DNA from: a virus
DNA length: 26,689 nucleotides
IMG/VR virus record: IMGVR_UViG_3300025030_000374
Span: 1-26,689 of that record
Strand: one strand, 5' to 3'
This document shows, piece after piece, positions 17,558 to 25,140 of this stretch. Numbering within the stretch: the stretch's first letter is position 1; every line of letters begins with the position of its first letter. The position numbers and the translations under genes were made by a program. Below the pieces are notes generated by a model, which searched no databases, had not been told where the DNA came from, and worked only from the letters and a program-made list of their open reading frames with translations.

Positions 17558-18616
17558 TTAACCAGCGGTGACTTCCAAGAACTCGAGCGCAATTGCGGCG
17601 TAAGGCTTAATTAGCGCCCCAGAACAACGTGTTTCAATAAGATACTTCTGGGCGTTGTAGTCAATGTCAAAGTCGTCGAACATGTTGACAGCTCCACCCT
17701 TATCGGCACCGACGTTGTAGTCCGACAGGTTGACGACAATCGCGGCAAGAGTGTAGACTTTACCATCTGTCGCTGTTCGGGATAAACTTTCCATTACTGG
17801 AACGGTGATGATTTCTTTAACCCGTAAAGCCGTGGCTAATTTGTCCACCGAATCGTAAATAATACGACCGGTCGTATCTTCCATTAGCAAGCAGTCGGTA
17901 AGAATGTCCTCGGTAGCATATAGAGTCGGCGAACCAGAACCTTTATAGTTCTTTCTGGACTTAACGGCCGCACGAATGAATGCCTTTGCCTTTTGGTCAG
18001 CAGTAGCGTTAGCGACATGCTCAACTGGAGTTTTGATGGTGTACAAATCGGCGTCTGTCCAAATGGGTCGGATGTTTCCTTCGTTGACTTTGTCGTCGGA
18101 AGAAGAAAGACGACCGTCCCCAACAAGAAGTGCGCGAGCGATTTCTTCGTCCAGCATAACTCTCATTTCAGATTTTAGCCACGCCACCACATCGAAGTCG
18201 GTAATATCAACAACATCGTCGCGATCGAGTTTCTGTTTCTTGTAAATGGTTGTCGGGGTAGTGCTTCGCTTAAGTAAGGAGAATACTTCTTCCACCTTTA
18301 GTTTACCTTTGATGTAACCTTTGGCTCGAGCATCGGCCTCAGTGATATCTGCATAGATAGATTTAATGCGAGAGAATGGGGTATTGTGCACGTTAGTCAT
18401 TACTTTCTGCACCCAGCCCATCTCTCTTTGGATGAACTGTGGGGTATTGGTAACGTTTTTCGCATCTGGGAATAGGTAATCGATATTGTCAATACCGTGT
18501 GCTAGAGTTGCATCTTTCAAGCTGCCATATCGTTTAGCATCTGCGATAATAGCCTCCATATCGGAATGGCTAAGGACGTCCTTCTCTTTGTCTTTGTCGA
18601 ATACGTTTTGTTTCAT
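17558..18616 (-). CDS. Possible nested start: free major capsid protein
   Basis: Inside the protease-capsid gene, GAAGGAG lies eight bases before an in-frame ATG at 18616 (Met212, MKQNVFDKDKEKDVLSHSDM). Initiation here would give a 352-residue capsid protein with no protease or linker, close to the usual size of the family. The site falls precisely at the junction of the acidic linker and the capsid domain. Hundreds of capsid copies but few protease copies are needed per head, so such a start would solve the dosage problem. This is a prediction from sequence; cleavage of the full fusion is the alternative. Confidence 0.5.
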   Translation of the reverse strand: MKQNVFDKDKEKDVLSHSDMEAIIADAKRYGSLKDATLAHGIDNIDYLFPDAKNVTNTPQFIQREMGWVQKVMTNVHNTPFSRIKSIYADITEADARAKGYIKGKLKVEEVFSLLKRSTTPTTIYKKQKLDRDDVVDITDFDVVAWLKSEMRVMLDEEIARALLVGDGRLSSSDDKVNEGNIRPIWTDADLYTIKTPVEHVANATADQKAKAFIRAAVKSRKNYKGSGSPTLYATEDILTDCLLMEDTTGRIIYDSVDKLATALRVKEIITVPVMESLSRTATDGKVYTLAAIVVNLSDYNVGADKGGAVNMFDDFDIDYNAQKYLIETRCSGALIKPYAAIALEFLEVTAG

Positions 18617-19249
18617 ATCATCGTCTCCTTCGTCATCTTGATTATTGTTTCCGTCGAGAGCTTGACCGATCATCGCGTACACCACTGTTTTCTGTTTTTC
18701 AGAAAGAGTGTTAAACACGTCGGCAACAGTTTCATCATCTTCCGGTGGGTCGGTTTTTGGCGCTTCTTTTTTGGGTTCTTCTTTTGGCGGATCGGCATGA
18801 AATAATTCCACTTTTTCGCTAGTATAAATCACGGCTTCTTCGTCAGATTCTTCGCCGTGAATCATAACCGAATCAATGAATGCTCCGGGGTTTGCGCCAG
18901 AGAGCACCAAACTTAACTCGCGAATCGCCCCATGAACAACGTTATCGCCCTTCTGTCTTAGTTGGTTTGCGTATATTGACAGAGCTGAAACATCGCCATG
19001 TTTAACTAATAGTTTTGCGTTCTTTCCGGCTTCTGTTTCGTTAAAAACACAATAAGCGTAGACCCCCTCTTTTCGATTCTCCAATAATGCGTGACCAAGC
19101 ACGTTCATCGGACCATCGTGCTGGTGATTCCACACCATAGGGACCGTTTGGCCGTCGTTATGTTTAAACGCGTCTTGTAGAATTGTTCGACCGTCGGAGC
19201 ATTTAAGGTTGTTCCGAGTCGCCCATCCACTAAAATCATACTTTTCCAA
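17558..19249 (-). CDS. Prohead protease fused to HK97-type major capsid protein
   Basis: A 563-residue fusion, starting at TTG 19249, nine bases after AAGGAG. Residues 1-135 are an S78/U35-type prohead protease: His42 or His44 in WNHQHDGP, the likely nucleophile Ser91 in DVSALSIYA, and the conserved IRELSLVLSGANPGA after it. Residues about 150-215 are proline- and acid-rich with a helical segment (LSEKQKTVVYAMIGQAL), resembling a scaffold or delta domain. From about 212 on it is an HK97-fold capsid protein (G-I-D-N-I-D-Y-L-F-P-D-A-K, then an RTTTPTT-like strand, KLDRDDVVDITDFDV and LDEEIARALLVGDGR). The protease presumably cuts the scaffold during maturation. Met212 has its own ribosome binding site, so free capsid protein may also be made. 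Confidence 0.92.
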   Translation of the reverse strand: MEKYDFSGWATRNNLKCSDGRTILQDAFKHNDGQTVPMVWNHQHDGPMNVLGHALLENRKEGVYAYCVFNETEAGKNAKLLVKHGDVSALSIYANQLRQKGDNVVHGAIRELSLVLSGANPGAFIDSVMIHGEESDEEAVIYTSEKVELFHADPPKEEPKKEAPKTDPPEDDETVADVFNTLSEKQKTVVYAMIGQALDGNNNQDDEGDDDMKQNVFDKDKEKDVLSHSDMEAIIADAKRYGSLKDATLAHGIDNIDYLFPDAKNVTNTPQFIQREMGWVQKVMTNVHNTPFSRIKSIYADITEADARAKGYIKGKLKVEEVFSLLKRSTTPTTIYKKQKLDRDDVVDITDFDVVAWLKSEMRVMLDEEIARALLVGDGRLSSSDDKVNEGNIRPIWTDADLYTIKTPVEHVANATADQKAKAFIRAAVKSRKNYKGSGSPTLYATEDILTDCLLMEDTTGRIIYDSVDKLATALRVKEIITVPVMESLSRTATDGKVYTLAAIVVNLSDYNVGADKGGAVNMFDDFDIDYNAQKYLIETRCSGALIKPYAAIALEFLEVTAG

Positions 19250-19275
19250 TTTTAATTTCTCCTTCCATTTTGAGG

Positions 19276-20478
19276 TTATACAAGGGTAATATCTTCAGCC
19301 GGTTTACTTATGTTCTTGTTTTTAAGTTCGTCGGCCTTTGGATCATCGGAGGGTTTCATACCGATAATTTGTCTAAATTCATTCGACGATAAGATCTCGT
19401 TTCGAGTGAACTTATCGGCAATCTCTGCCAAGTCGTTAACCGGTACAAGTTTGAATGGATCTTTAAACACTAAGATTGACTGAAACTGGGATCTTGCGGT
19501 TTTGGTCAAGAATTTTCGTTTCATTTCGTCAACTATGGCGGAGACAATTGGTTCGATGGTTCGATTGTAATAATTAAGCATCGTCTTCTCGTCAGCCGTA
19601 CCATCTAATATGCTCTGAGTGATTCCTAATTGGCTATACAGCATACTCATTAGAAATTCAATCTGACCCATTAGATTGTTCTCTACTGACCGATTCAACT
19701 GTGTGATGCGCTCTGTTCCATCAGTATAAGCTATACCATACTTAGACCCAGCCAACTGATTCTCTATATCGGCGCGTCGAAGTTCGGCTTGTTCTCGCCT
19801 AGCTGTCGTCTTGATGACGTACGGCAATTGAATTATTAAATCTAGTTTTCCAGAACCGCTTTGAATGTCTATTGCGTCTAACAAATTCAACTTCGAGATC
19901 AAGCGTTTTAAAGTTGAATTTGGCTCATTCATAATAGCATATAAAGGATTCTCAATAATCGCCACAGTATTTTTAGGTAATGGAATATCCTCTTTTAAGC
20001 CGGTTTTCTCGTTATAAACTTGGACGCGTATGGAGTTCGGATACCACTGTAGAATCTTGCCAGTTCGAACCGAGTTAATATCGTACGAACCCGTAATTGT
20101 CGGGTTAAACGTCGTATCTGTCGGGACAATGGCGATGCATCCTTCATCCAAAATAGACATAACGGCGTCTTGAATAAATGCGCGTCCTGTCTGATCAACA
20201 TTGGCATCTGAGGTTAAACAAGTATTCAATCCAGACTCGATAACCGATATGAACCGGTTGTTCTGGTCTAGTCGAACATGCTGTATACTTAATGCAGCGG
20301 CGTCAATAGCGATGCGATTGTACACGGCAGTAATGATTGACCGCTCATTTCCGCGAGTAAGTCTTGGTCTATCGGGCCTATTAGAATATCCCATACCATT
20401 GGTTCCGTAATATGGATCAGGGTCTTTATTAAAGAAGACGTTCCATGCATGTTTTAATCTGGAACCAACTGATTCCAA
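19276..20478 (-). CDS. Portal protein
   Basis: A 400-residue HK97-family portal. It starts at TTG 20478, about ten bases after AAAGGAGG; no ATG is nearby. Supporting segments are the N-terminal VYNRIAIDAAALSIQHVRLD, an I-L-D-E-G-C-I-A-I-V-P strand, ILQWYPNSIRVQVYNEKTG, the stem-like helical part with LMSMLYSQLGITQSILDGTA and MLNYYNRTIEPIVSAIVDEM, and the C-terminal F-T-R-N-E-I-L-S-S-N-E-F-R clip segment. Twelve copies form the channel at one capsid vertex through which the terminase pumps DNA and to which the neck binds. It precedes the protease-capsid gene, the standard order. Confidence 0.92.
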   Translation of the reverse strand: MESVGSRLKHAWNVFFNKDPDPYYGTNGMGYSNRPDRPRLTRGNERSIITAVYNRIAIDAAALSIQHVRLDQNNRFISVIESGLNTCLTSDANVDQTGRAFIQDAVMSILDEGCIAIVPTDTTFNPTITGSYDINSVRTGKILQWYPNSIRVQVYNEKTGLKEDIPLPKNTVAIIENPLYAIMNEPNSTLKRLISKLNLLDAIDIQSGSGKLDLIIQLPYVIKTTARREQAELRRADIENQLAGSKYGIAYTDGTERITQLNRSVENNLMGQIEFLMSMLYSQLGITQSILDGTADEKTMLNYYNRTIEPIVSAIVDEMKRKFLTKTARSQFQSILVFKDPFKLVPVNDLAEIADKFTRNEILSSNEFRQIIGMKPSDDPKADELKNKNISKPAEDITLV

Positions 20479-20519
20479 TATCTTTTCACCTCCTTTGAAT
20501 GGTCTTGATTATACGGCGG

Positions 20520-21167
20520 TTATCGTCTTCGATTATCAATAATGGCCGTCTTCAAATCACTAGACTGCCAAACGACATTATCGACCCTTTGTGGAAGAAT
20601 ATTCGCGCCCCAACGTTTAAAGTTTGCTTCGTTTTTTGCTCGTGTAGCATTGACTTGTTTTGCTTTCATTCCAAGTGCCCATTTGCCAATATACGCGGCC
20701 TTTACGGCGAAGACTACACCTGCTTCTATACCGTCTTCTTTAGTTGTTATTCTGCGTTTACTTCCAGGTTTTAGTTTACCTTCGTCGGTATATCGAGTGG
20801 CAGCAGACTTAGCAAGGCGGTCTTTAAGGACCACTTTTCCCGCGGTATATGCCGATATTTGAGCAATCCTGATGGCGATATCTTTTTTATTTGCTGGAAA
20901 TTTACCAGTTAGGACATCTTTAATGATCATTTGAGAAGTGGCATTAACTGCGGTTTTTGCTACACGCATACCAACGCCTCGACTTCGATAATTAAATCTA
21001 GCGGCGTCAGATGTTCCTTGGAGACTCTTATTGTTATTTAAAGCGGTTAATTTTTTCTGAAATTCCTTTTCTTTTTGTTTCGACGACGATTTACTTTTTG
21101 AAGACGCGCCTCGTTTTCCCCAATGCATACCGAGGACTCCAAAATGCCGTAGATAATTATCTTCCAT
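20520..21167 (-). CDS. Tagged basic protein 3 (N-terminal HFG-GM-WG motif)
   Basis: A 215-residue basic protein from ATG 21167 behind AAGGAGG. The first 19 residues hold the motif MEDNYLRHFGVLGMHWGKRG, shared with two other proteins of this window. A Ser/Lys-rich linker (about 20-35) follows, then a largely helical body with two hydrophobic stretches, IRIAQISAYTAGKVV (about 103-117) and AGVVFAVKAAYIGKWALGM (about 148-167), and a basic end. No catalytic motif was seen. It sits directly before the portal gene. Such tagged proteins are frequent next to terminase and portal genes in Bacillota phages, but I know of no proven function. A virion-internal or ejected role is inferred from charge, hydrophobic segments and position. 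Confidence 0.75.
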   Translation of the reverse strand: MEDNYLRHFGVLGMHWGKRGASSKSKSSSKQKEKEFQKKLTALNNNKSLQGTSDAARFNYRSRGVGMRVAKTAVNATSQMIIKDVLTGKFPANKKDIAIRIAQISAYTAGKVVLKDRLAKSAATRYTDEGKLKPGSKRRITTKEDGIEAGVVFAVKAAYIGKWALGMKAKQVNATRAKNEANFKRWGANILPQRVDNVVWQSSDLKTAIIDNRRR

Positions 21168-21184
21168 TTTGAACCGACACCTCC

Positions 21185-22171
21185 TTAGTAAGCTGAGCCA
21201 AGCGAAATACGACGCCAGTTCTTATCAGAGGTCGTGTTGGCAGCTACGCATTTGTATAGATACGACGCGTCAACCATTATAGCATCTATGTCGCCGACCG
21301 TGCCGTTAACCCCTCCAGACAACGCGACAGCTCCTTCTGTAAACGCACCGTTGGCCATGGTTTCGCTAACGATAATGGCGTTACCAATGGTTCCAGCAAC
21401 ATCGGCGGTAAGGTCTATACTATCGCCAGTACCATCAGCAGCACCGACTCCTTGTGTGTCAGACATAGTGATGGCAGCTACTAGCGCTGTCACAGCATTC
21501 GTAGCTGTACAATTCGCGCCAGTCGCTAATGTTACTCCAGCAAATACATTTGTTACATCCGTGAACGTTTCTGTGGTAACAATTGCATCGCCAGAAACAC
21601 CCCCGATTAAAGCTGTAATCACGCAATCGTTTACTACAAAATTAGAAGCTGTAACTAGAGGATGTGGATCGTTAACCTCATCGACACCATTGATGGCGGC
21701 TACGATCGCTAGTTTCGAAGTGGCTAAATCTGTTGCGATTGAGATTTCACCGTCAGCATTGTTAGTTCCAACGGGAACAAATGTGTACACTTTCTCACCA
21801 ATAGTCATAGTGTCACCACTGGTTGGTCGAGCAGCGATCGTTAAGGCTATGGACGATTTGGTTGTGCTGGCGGTGATATTGACCGCTATGTTTGTTGATA
21901 CCGTTTTTATTTGAGCAGTGTCTGATAGAAATTCATACACATCGGTTCCTGCTACGGCTGGGTTATTAATGGTCACGGTCTCGCCATGAATTACAACTCC
22001 TGATATCGCAAGGTTTTTTGAGGCATTCACGGCATTCACGGCTGTTCCAGAGACAACTATGTTGTTAATGGAATCGATGATGGATTTTATTTTACCACCT
22101 AATTTCATTCGCTGAGTGTTTACGTTAATGTTATCTAAGTCTAGGACTTCCACGGCGGTAAGATTATTCAT
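21185..22171 (-). CDS. Repetitive head decoration / fibre-like structural protein
   Basis: A 328-residue protein from ATG 22171 behind AAAGGAG. It is poor in charged and aromatic residues and rich in Ala, Thr, Val, Gly and Asn. It is built of related beta modules: about 60-115, a full one at about 115-215 (GDTMTIGEKVYTFVP, then VAAINGVDEVNDPHPLVTAS, C-V-I-T-A-L-I-G-G-V-S-G-D-A-I), and a partial one at about 250-290 (DSIDLTADVAGTIGNAI). The C-terminus (YLYKCVAANTTSDKNWRRIS) resembles the attachment end of phage decoration or fibre proteins. Its location in the head module argues for a capsid-surface protein rather than a tail fibre. I cannot tell decoration from head fibre. Confidence 0.7.
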   Translation of the reverse strand: MNNLTAVEVLDLDNINVNTQRMKLGGKIKSIIDSINNIVVSGTAVNAVNASKNLAISGVVIHGETVTINNPAVAGTDVYEFLSDTAQIKTVSTNIAVNITASTTKSSIALTIAARPTSGDTMTIGEKVYTFVPVGTNNADGEISIATDLATSKLAIVAAINGVDEVNDPHPLVTASNFVVNDCVITALIGGVSGDAIVTTETFTDVTNVFAGVTLATGANCTATNAVTALVAAITMSDTQGVGAADGTGDSIDLTADVAGTIGNAIIVSETMANGAFTEGAVALSGGVNGTVGDIDAIMVDASYLYKCVAANTTSDKNWRRISLGSAY

Positions 22172-22187
22172 AATTAATTCGCTCCTT

Positions 22188-22646
22188 TTATTTTATAATC
22201 ATATTAATTACTTTAGTGAGATGTTTATACAAAAACGCATCAACGGTCGGTTTATTTCTCTGATAGGCATAAGATGCCGCCGCTATTGTTAACGGCCCAG
22301 TAATTCCCATAAATTGTTTTACCGTAACTCGTGCTCGGTATGAGGTGTCCTTTATTTTACGTGTTCGAACTGCTTTTTTTGCAGCGTTGCTATAATCAAC
22401 TTTTCCCAGAGCCTTGTTAAATTCACTTTCATAATTAGGAATTATTTTCTTTTTTTTATCCAATTCCGCCTTTAATAGTTTACGATTTGTTCCAGCTGTT
22501 TTTCCATAAAACATTTTAGCTTCGGCATGTCGCTTAGCATCTTTTTCAGCCAAACGCGTTGTAGATCTGTCTACTCCATTCTGTGATTTTCTTCTACCCC
22601 AATGCATGCCAATAATGCCAAAATGCTGTAACTGATTTTTATCCAT
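22188..22646 (-). CDS. Tagged basic protein 2 (N-terminal HFG-GM-WG motif)
   Basis: A 152-residue protein read from ATG 22646 (AAGGGGG upstream), ten bases after the large terminase stop; the longer frame to 22694 would overlap the terminase and lacks a ribosome binding site. It starts MDKNQLQHFGIIGMHWGRRK, the tag shared with two neighbours. The body is strongly basic, with A-K-M-F-Y-G-K-T-A-G-T-N-R-K-L-L-K and paired Lys/Arg helices, followed near 115-130 by a short hydrophobic helix (FMGITGPLTIAAASYAY). The Y-G-x-x-A-G-T-x-R-K-L pattern is familiar from similar conserved phage proteins of unknown role. No enzyme motif is visible. Confidence 0.75.
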   Translation of the reverse strand: MDKNQLQHFGIIGMHWGRRKSQNGVDRSTTRLAEKDAKRHAEAKMFYGKTAGTNRKLLKAELDKKKKIIPNYESEFNKALGKVDYSNAAKKAVRTRKIKDTSYRARVTVKQFMGITGPLTIAAASYAYQRNKPTVDAFLYKHLTKVINMIIK

Positions 22647-22656
22647 AGTCGCCCCC

Positions 22657-24402
22657 TTATTCAAACGCGTCTTTATTTGCTTTATATGAGACATAAGCGT
22701 CCATCAAAGCAGAAACGCTATCGATCTTTTGTGCGTAACGTTTCTTTAGCAATTTACGATTACCATTAGTGTCCTCGAGGGTTATGGAATTTCCCATAGC
22801 AAACGTCATAAGCGCTTGATCGAAAACCAACATTCGTTCTTCGGCTAGTATTTTCAATTCACCTAATGGTACCGATTCGGTTTTTGTTCCCTGTATAACC
22901 TTGTCTATACCGTAAGGTCCATTTTCAGTTTCCCACCTAGTTACGAATTCTTTAGCGTTATATGGGTCGAATCCAAAGCAACGTACGTCGTAACTCGAAT
23001 CGAGTATGTACTTGTCGAGATCTTCGTACACTTCCATCGTGTCAAGGACCGTACCTTCCAGTACAATCAAACTACCCTCTTCTAGGAACTCGTTATATTT
23101 GATACGCATGGCCCCTGGTAGTTTCATAAGGGTTAGAGAGGTAATATAACATCTAGTCTTTACGCCAAACATTCCGTTTTGTAGAGGGAATAAGAATGTG
23201 AACGCACAGAAGTCGTCGCCTTGTGATAAGTCTCCACCCATCGCGCATGGCATAGACCAAAAGTTACGCTTACGATGTGGTAATGTATCTTCGTAGGCGA
23301 AGAAGTAAGTATAACCCTCCATGGGTATTCCAAATCGTTTTGCCAGAATATCGTTTCTTGCGGCTGGAGCTTTTTCAGCTCTTTCGACATCTAATTGATA
23401 GGTTTCGTACGTCACAGTTTGTCCGAGATTCGGATTAGCTTTCTGCCACGTTGCTGGATCGCTAATTTCTTTGATGTCGTCTAATTTATACCACCAAATG
23501 GAAACGTGAGGGTTAATGTACTCTCCTTTCAAGATGTCTGCTAGTTCCATTTTGATGGTGTCACCACTACCGTTTCGCACAGTGCCTTCTGAACTTGTGG
23601 CAATGATTATATAGTCATCTAGTTTGGAGGCTCCTTGTTCGATGGCTCCTACTACGTCTTCTCGGATGTCACCGGAAAGCCACTCATCGACTGTTGAGAC
23701 TTTTGGTCTAAGACCCTGAAGCTTATCGATACTCATTGGTCTGACTTCGATGATGGAGCCTGTTAGAAAGTTCTCAACGCCCTTTTTGGTAGAGGCTAGT
23801 TTGACTCGATTGGCTCGCGAACCGGTAGTGTTCTGTAATGAACCCTCAGTCAAGAACTTAAAGAGTGGTCCGCGTGATCGAATGATGGCAGTTCGTATTG
23901 GAGACATAACTTCATCCGCTTGTTTCATCGTCGGGGCTGTGGTAATCTGATGAGTCGTAGTAGTATCCACATTGTGAAAGTATGATTGGATGCATGAATC
24001 GTATAATGACTTAGCCGCGCCCCTACCGACGATCAAGTACTGTTTATTGATAAGACGTTTCTTAATCATTTTACGAACATACTTACCGCCATGATTGTCT
24101 GGCGACGGTTCGTATATACTTCGTTCGACAAAGTAGTACCATCCGAATACTTGTTCCGCCCATAACTTAAATGAGTCGAGTAATCTTAAATCCGCGCCAT
24201 CGGTGAGGGTTAGTTCGTTCTCGCAGTAATCGACAAAACCGTCAACAGCTCGATCGTCATAATAAATTCCAGGATTTGCTATCAGATCGTCAATTCGATT
24301 CATCTCCATGGAGATTTCTTTACAAACTGGTATAATTCGGTTTAATACGTCACTGCGAAATTTACCATAATATTTTGGAGTTGCCGTGTTTGATAACGCC
24401 AT
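22657..24402 (-). CDS. terL: Terminase large subunit
   Basis: A 581-residue packaging motor and nuclease. The ATPase part shows a Walker A-like loop VGRGAAKS near residues 125-132, a Walker B VSTVDEW near 235-241 with Asp239 and Glu240, and a likely coupling motif IIIATSSEGT near 264-273. The nuclease part shows the expected acidic residues: MGGDLSQGDD near Asp390, CFGFDPYN near Asp478, and KIDSVSALMDAY near Asp560 or Asp567. The protein binds the portal, drives DNA into the prohead and cuts concatemers. The start ATG 24402 follows AGAGG. It is preceded and followed by two tagged small proteins, and the portal lies two genes further on. Confidence 0.95.
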   Translation of the reverse strand: MALSNTATPKYYGKFRSDVLNRIIPVCKEISMEMNRIDDLIANPGIYYDDRAVDGFVDYCENELTLTDGADLRLLDSFKLWAEQVFGWYYFVERSIYEPSPDNHGGKYVRKMIKKRLINKQYLIVGRGAAKSLYDSCIQSYFHNVDTTTTHQITTAPTMKQADEVMSPIRTAIIRSRGPLFKFLTEGSLQNTTGSRANRVKLASTKKGVENFLTGSIIEVRPMSIDKLQGLRPKVSTVDEWLSGDIREDVVGAIEQGASKLDDYIIIATSSEGTVRNGSGDTIKMELADILKGEYINPHVSIWWYKLDDIKEISDPATWQKANPNLGQTVTYETYQLDVERAEKAPAARNDILAKRFGIPMEGYTYFFAYEDTLPHRKRNFWSMPCAMGGDLSQGDDFCAFTFLFPLQNGMFGVKTRCYITSLTLMKLPGAMRIKYNEFLEEGSLIVLEGTVLDTMEVYEDLDKYILDSSYDVRCFGFDPYNAKEFVTRWETENGPYGIDKVIQGTKTESVPLGELKILAEERMLVFDQALMTFAMGNSITLEDTNGNRKLLKKRYAQKIDSVSALMDAYVSYKANKDAFE

Positions 24403-24414
24403 AGTAGAACCTCT

Positions 24415-24768
24415 TTATTTAACTTTACTTTTAACTCCTTTAATAATATCTTGAGCTAGTGGTGTTTTTGAAAGAGCGTAGAATGAGGCAAGGGTTGTTC
24501 CGGCCGCAGTTACGGTTTTAACGACATTTAGACCTTTTTTAACATGGCCGGGATTTAGATCTCTGACTTGTTTTTCGAGTTGGATTCTAGTTGTCAATTC
24601 TCTAAGCTGCTCATTGCTCATTTCATGGATCTTTTTACCTTTTAGTAGTACTTTCTTTTTATGATCGTCGCTGGTAATACGTGGTTTCGACTTGGACGAG
24701 GTCCCTCGAGCTTTCTTCTTTCCCCATTTCATTCCTGGAATTCCAAAATGGGTTAAATCATTACGCAT
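24415..24768 (-). CDS. Tagged basic protein 1 (N-terminal HFG-GM-WG motif)
   Basis: A 117-residue protein from ATG 24768, with GGAGGTGGTGAT upstream. It starts MRNDLTHFGIPGMKWGKKKA, the first of three copies of this tag in the window. A Lys/Ser-rich linker follows, then a helix with KIHEMSNEQLRELTTRIQLE and a hydrophobic stretch near 85-100 (VVKTVTAAGTTLASFYALS) before a basic end. The M-S-N-E-Q-L-R-E-L segment is typical of small phage proteins of this kind. It lies between the connector and the large terminase. The function is unknown; a membrane- or portal-associated virion role is only inferred. Confidence 0.75.
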   Translation of the reverse strand: MRNDLTHFGIPGMKWGKKKARGTSSKSKPRITSDDHKKKVLLKGKKIHEMSNEQLRELTTRIQLEKQVRDLNPGHVKKGLNVVKTVTAAGTTLASFYALSKTPLAQDIIKGVKSKVK

Positions 24769-24769
24769 C

Positions 24770-25129
24770 TTATATCACCACCTCCACAATTGGCATAGCG
24801 TTCTCAATTTGCACATTTAGACGCCATTCGAATTCTGTTATTTGTCTCTCCATTGCTTCTAGAACAAACGAACTTGTCGGGGGATCAAATAATAGTCGAA
24901 CCTTCAAATATATTAGAGTCTTTACAGCTTCAAGATCGATTCTGGTTCCAAGTAGATCTGTCCATTTTTCGTCACTACCCGTTATCGAGAAACCAGTATT
25001 CGGACCGACCCCAATTTGGTTTAGAGATAGGAGTACCGAGTTAACGTTTAATATAATGTCGGGGTCAAAGTGCGTGTATTCAGGTTCGATGCCTAACATT
25101 TTCTTAACAGACGTAAGAATGCTATCCAT
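24770..25129 (-). CDS. gp6-like head-tail connector protein
   Basis: A 119-residue protein from ATG 25129 (MDSILTSVKKMLGIEPEYTH), eight to nine bases after AGGAG. The pattern, an N-terminal helix I-L-T-S-V-K-K-M-L-G-I, then HFDPDIILNVNSVLLSLNQI, a G-V-G-P turn, LEAVKTLIYLKVRLLFDPP and a final amphipathic helix ERQITEFEWRLNV, fits the gp6/gp15-like connector family of Gram-positive phages. These form the ring under the portal. In most phages the gene follows the capsid gene; here it precedes the terminase. It is one base from the next gene. Confidence 0.7.
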   Translation of the reverse strand: MDSILTSVKKMLGIEPEYTHFDPDIILNVNSVLLSLNQIGVGPNTGFSITGSDEKWTDLLGTRIDLEAVKTLIYLKVRLLFDPPTSSFVLEAMERQITEFEWRLNVQIENAMPIVEVVI

Positions 25130-25140
25130 TAGCAACGCTC

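Noticed and set aside
21234-21914. Plus-strand open frame of 226 codons opposite the decoration-like gene
   Set aside because: Its composition mirrors the repetitive Ala/Thr/Val codons of the minus-strand gene; no family features and no adjacent plus-strand gene.
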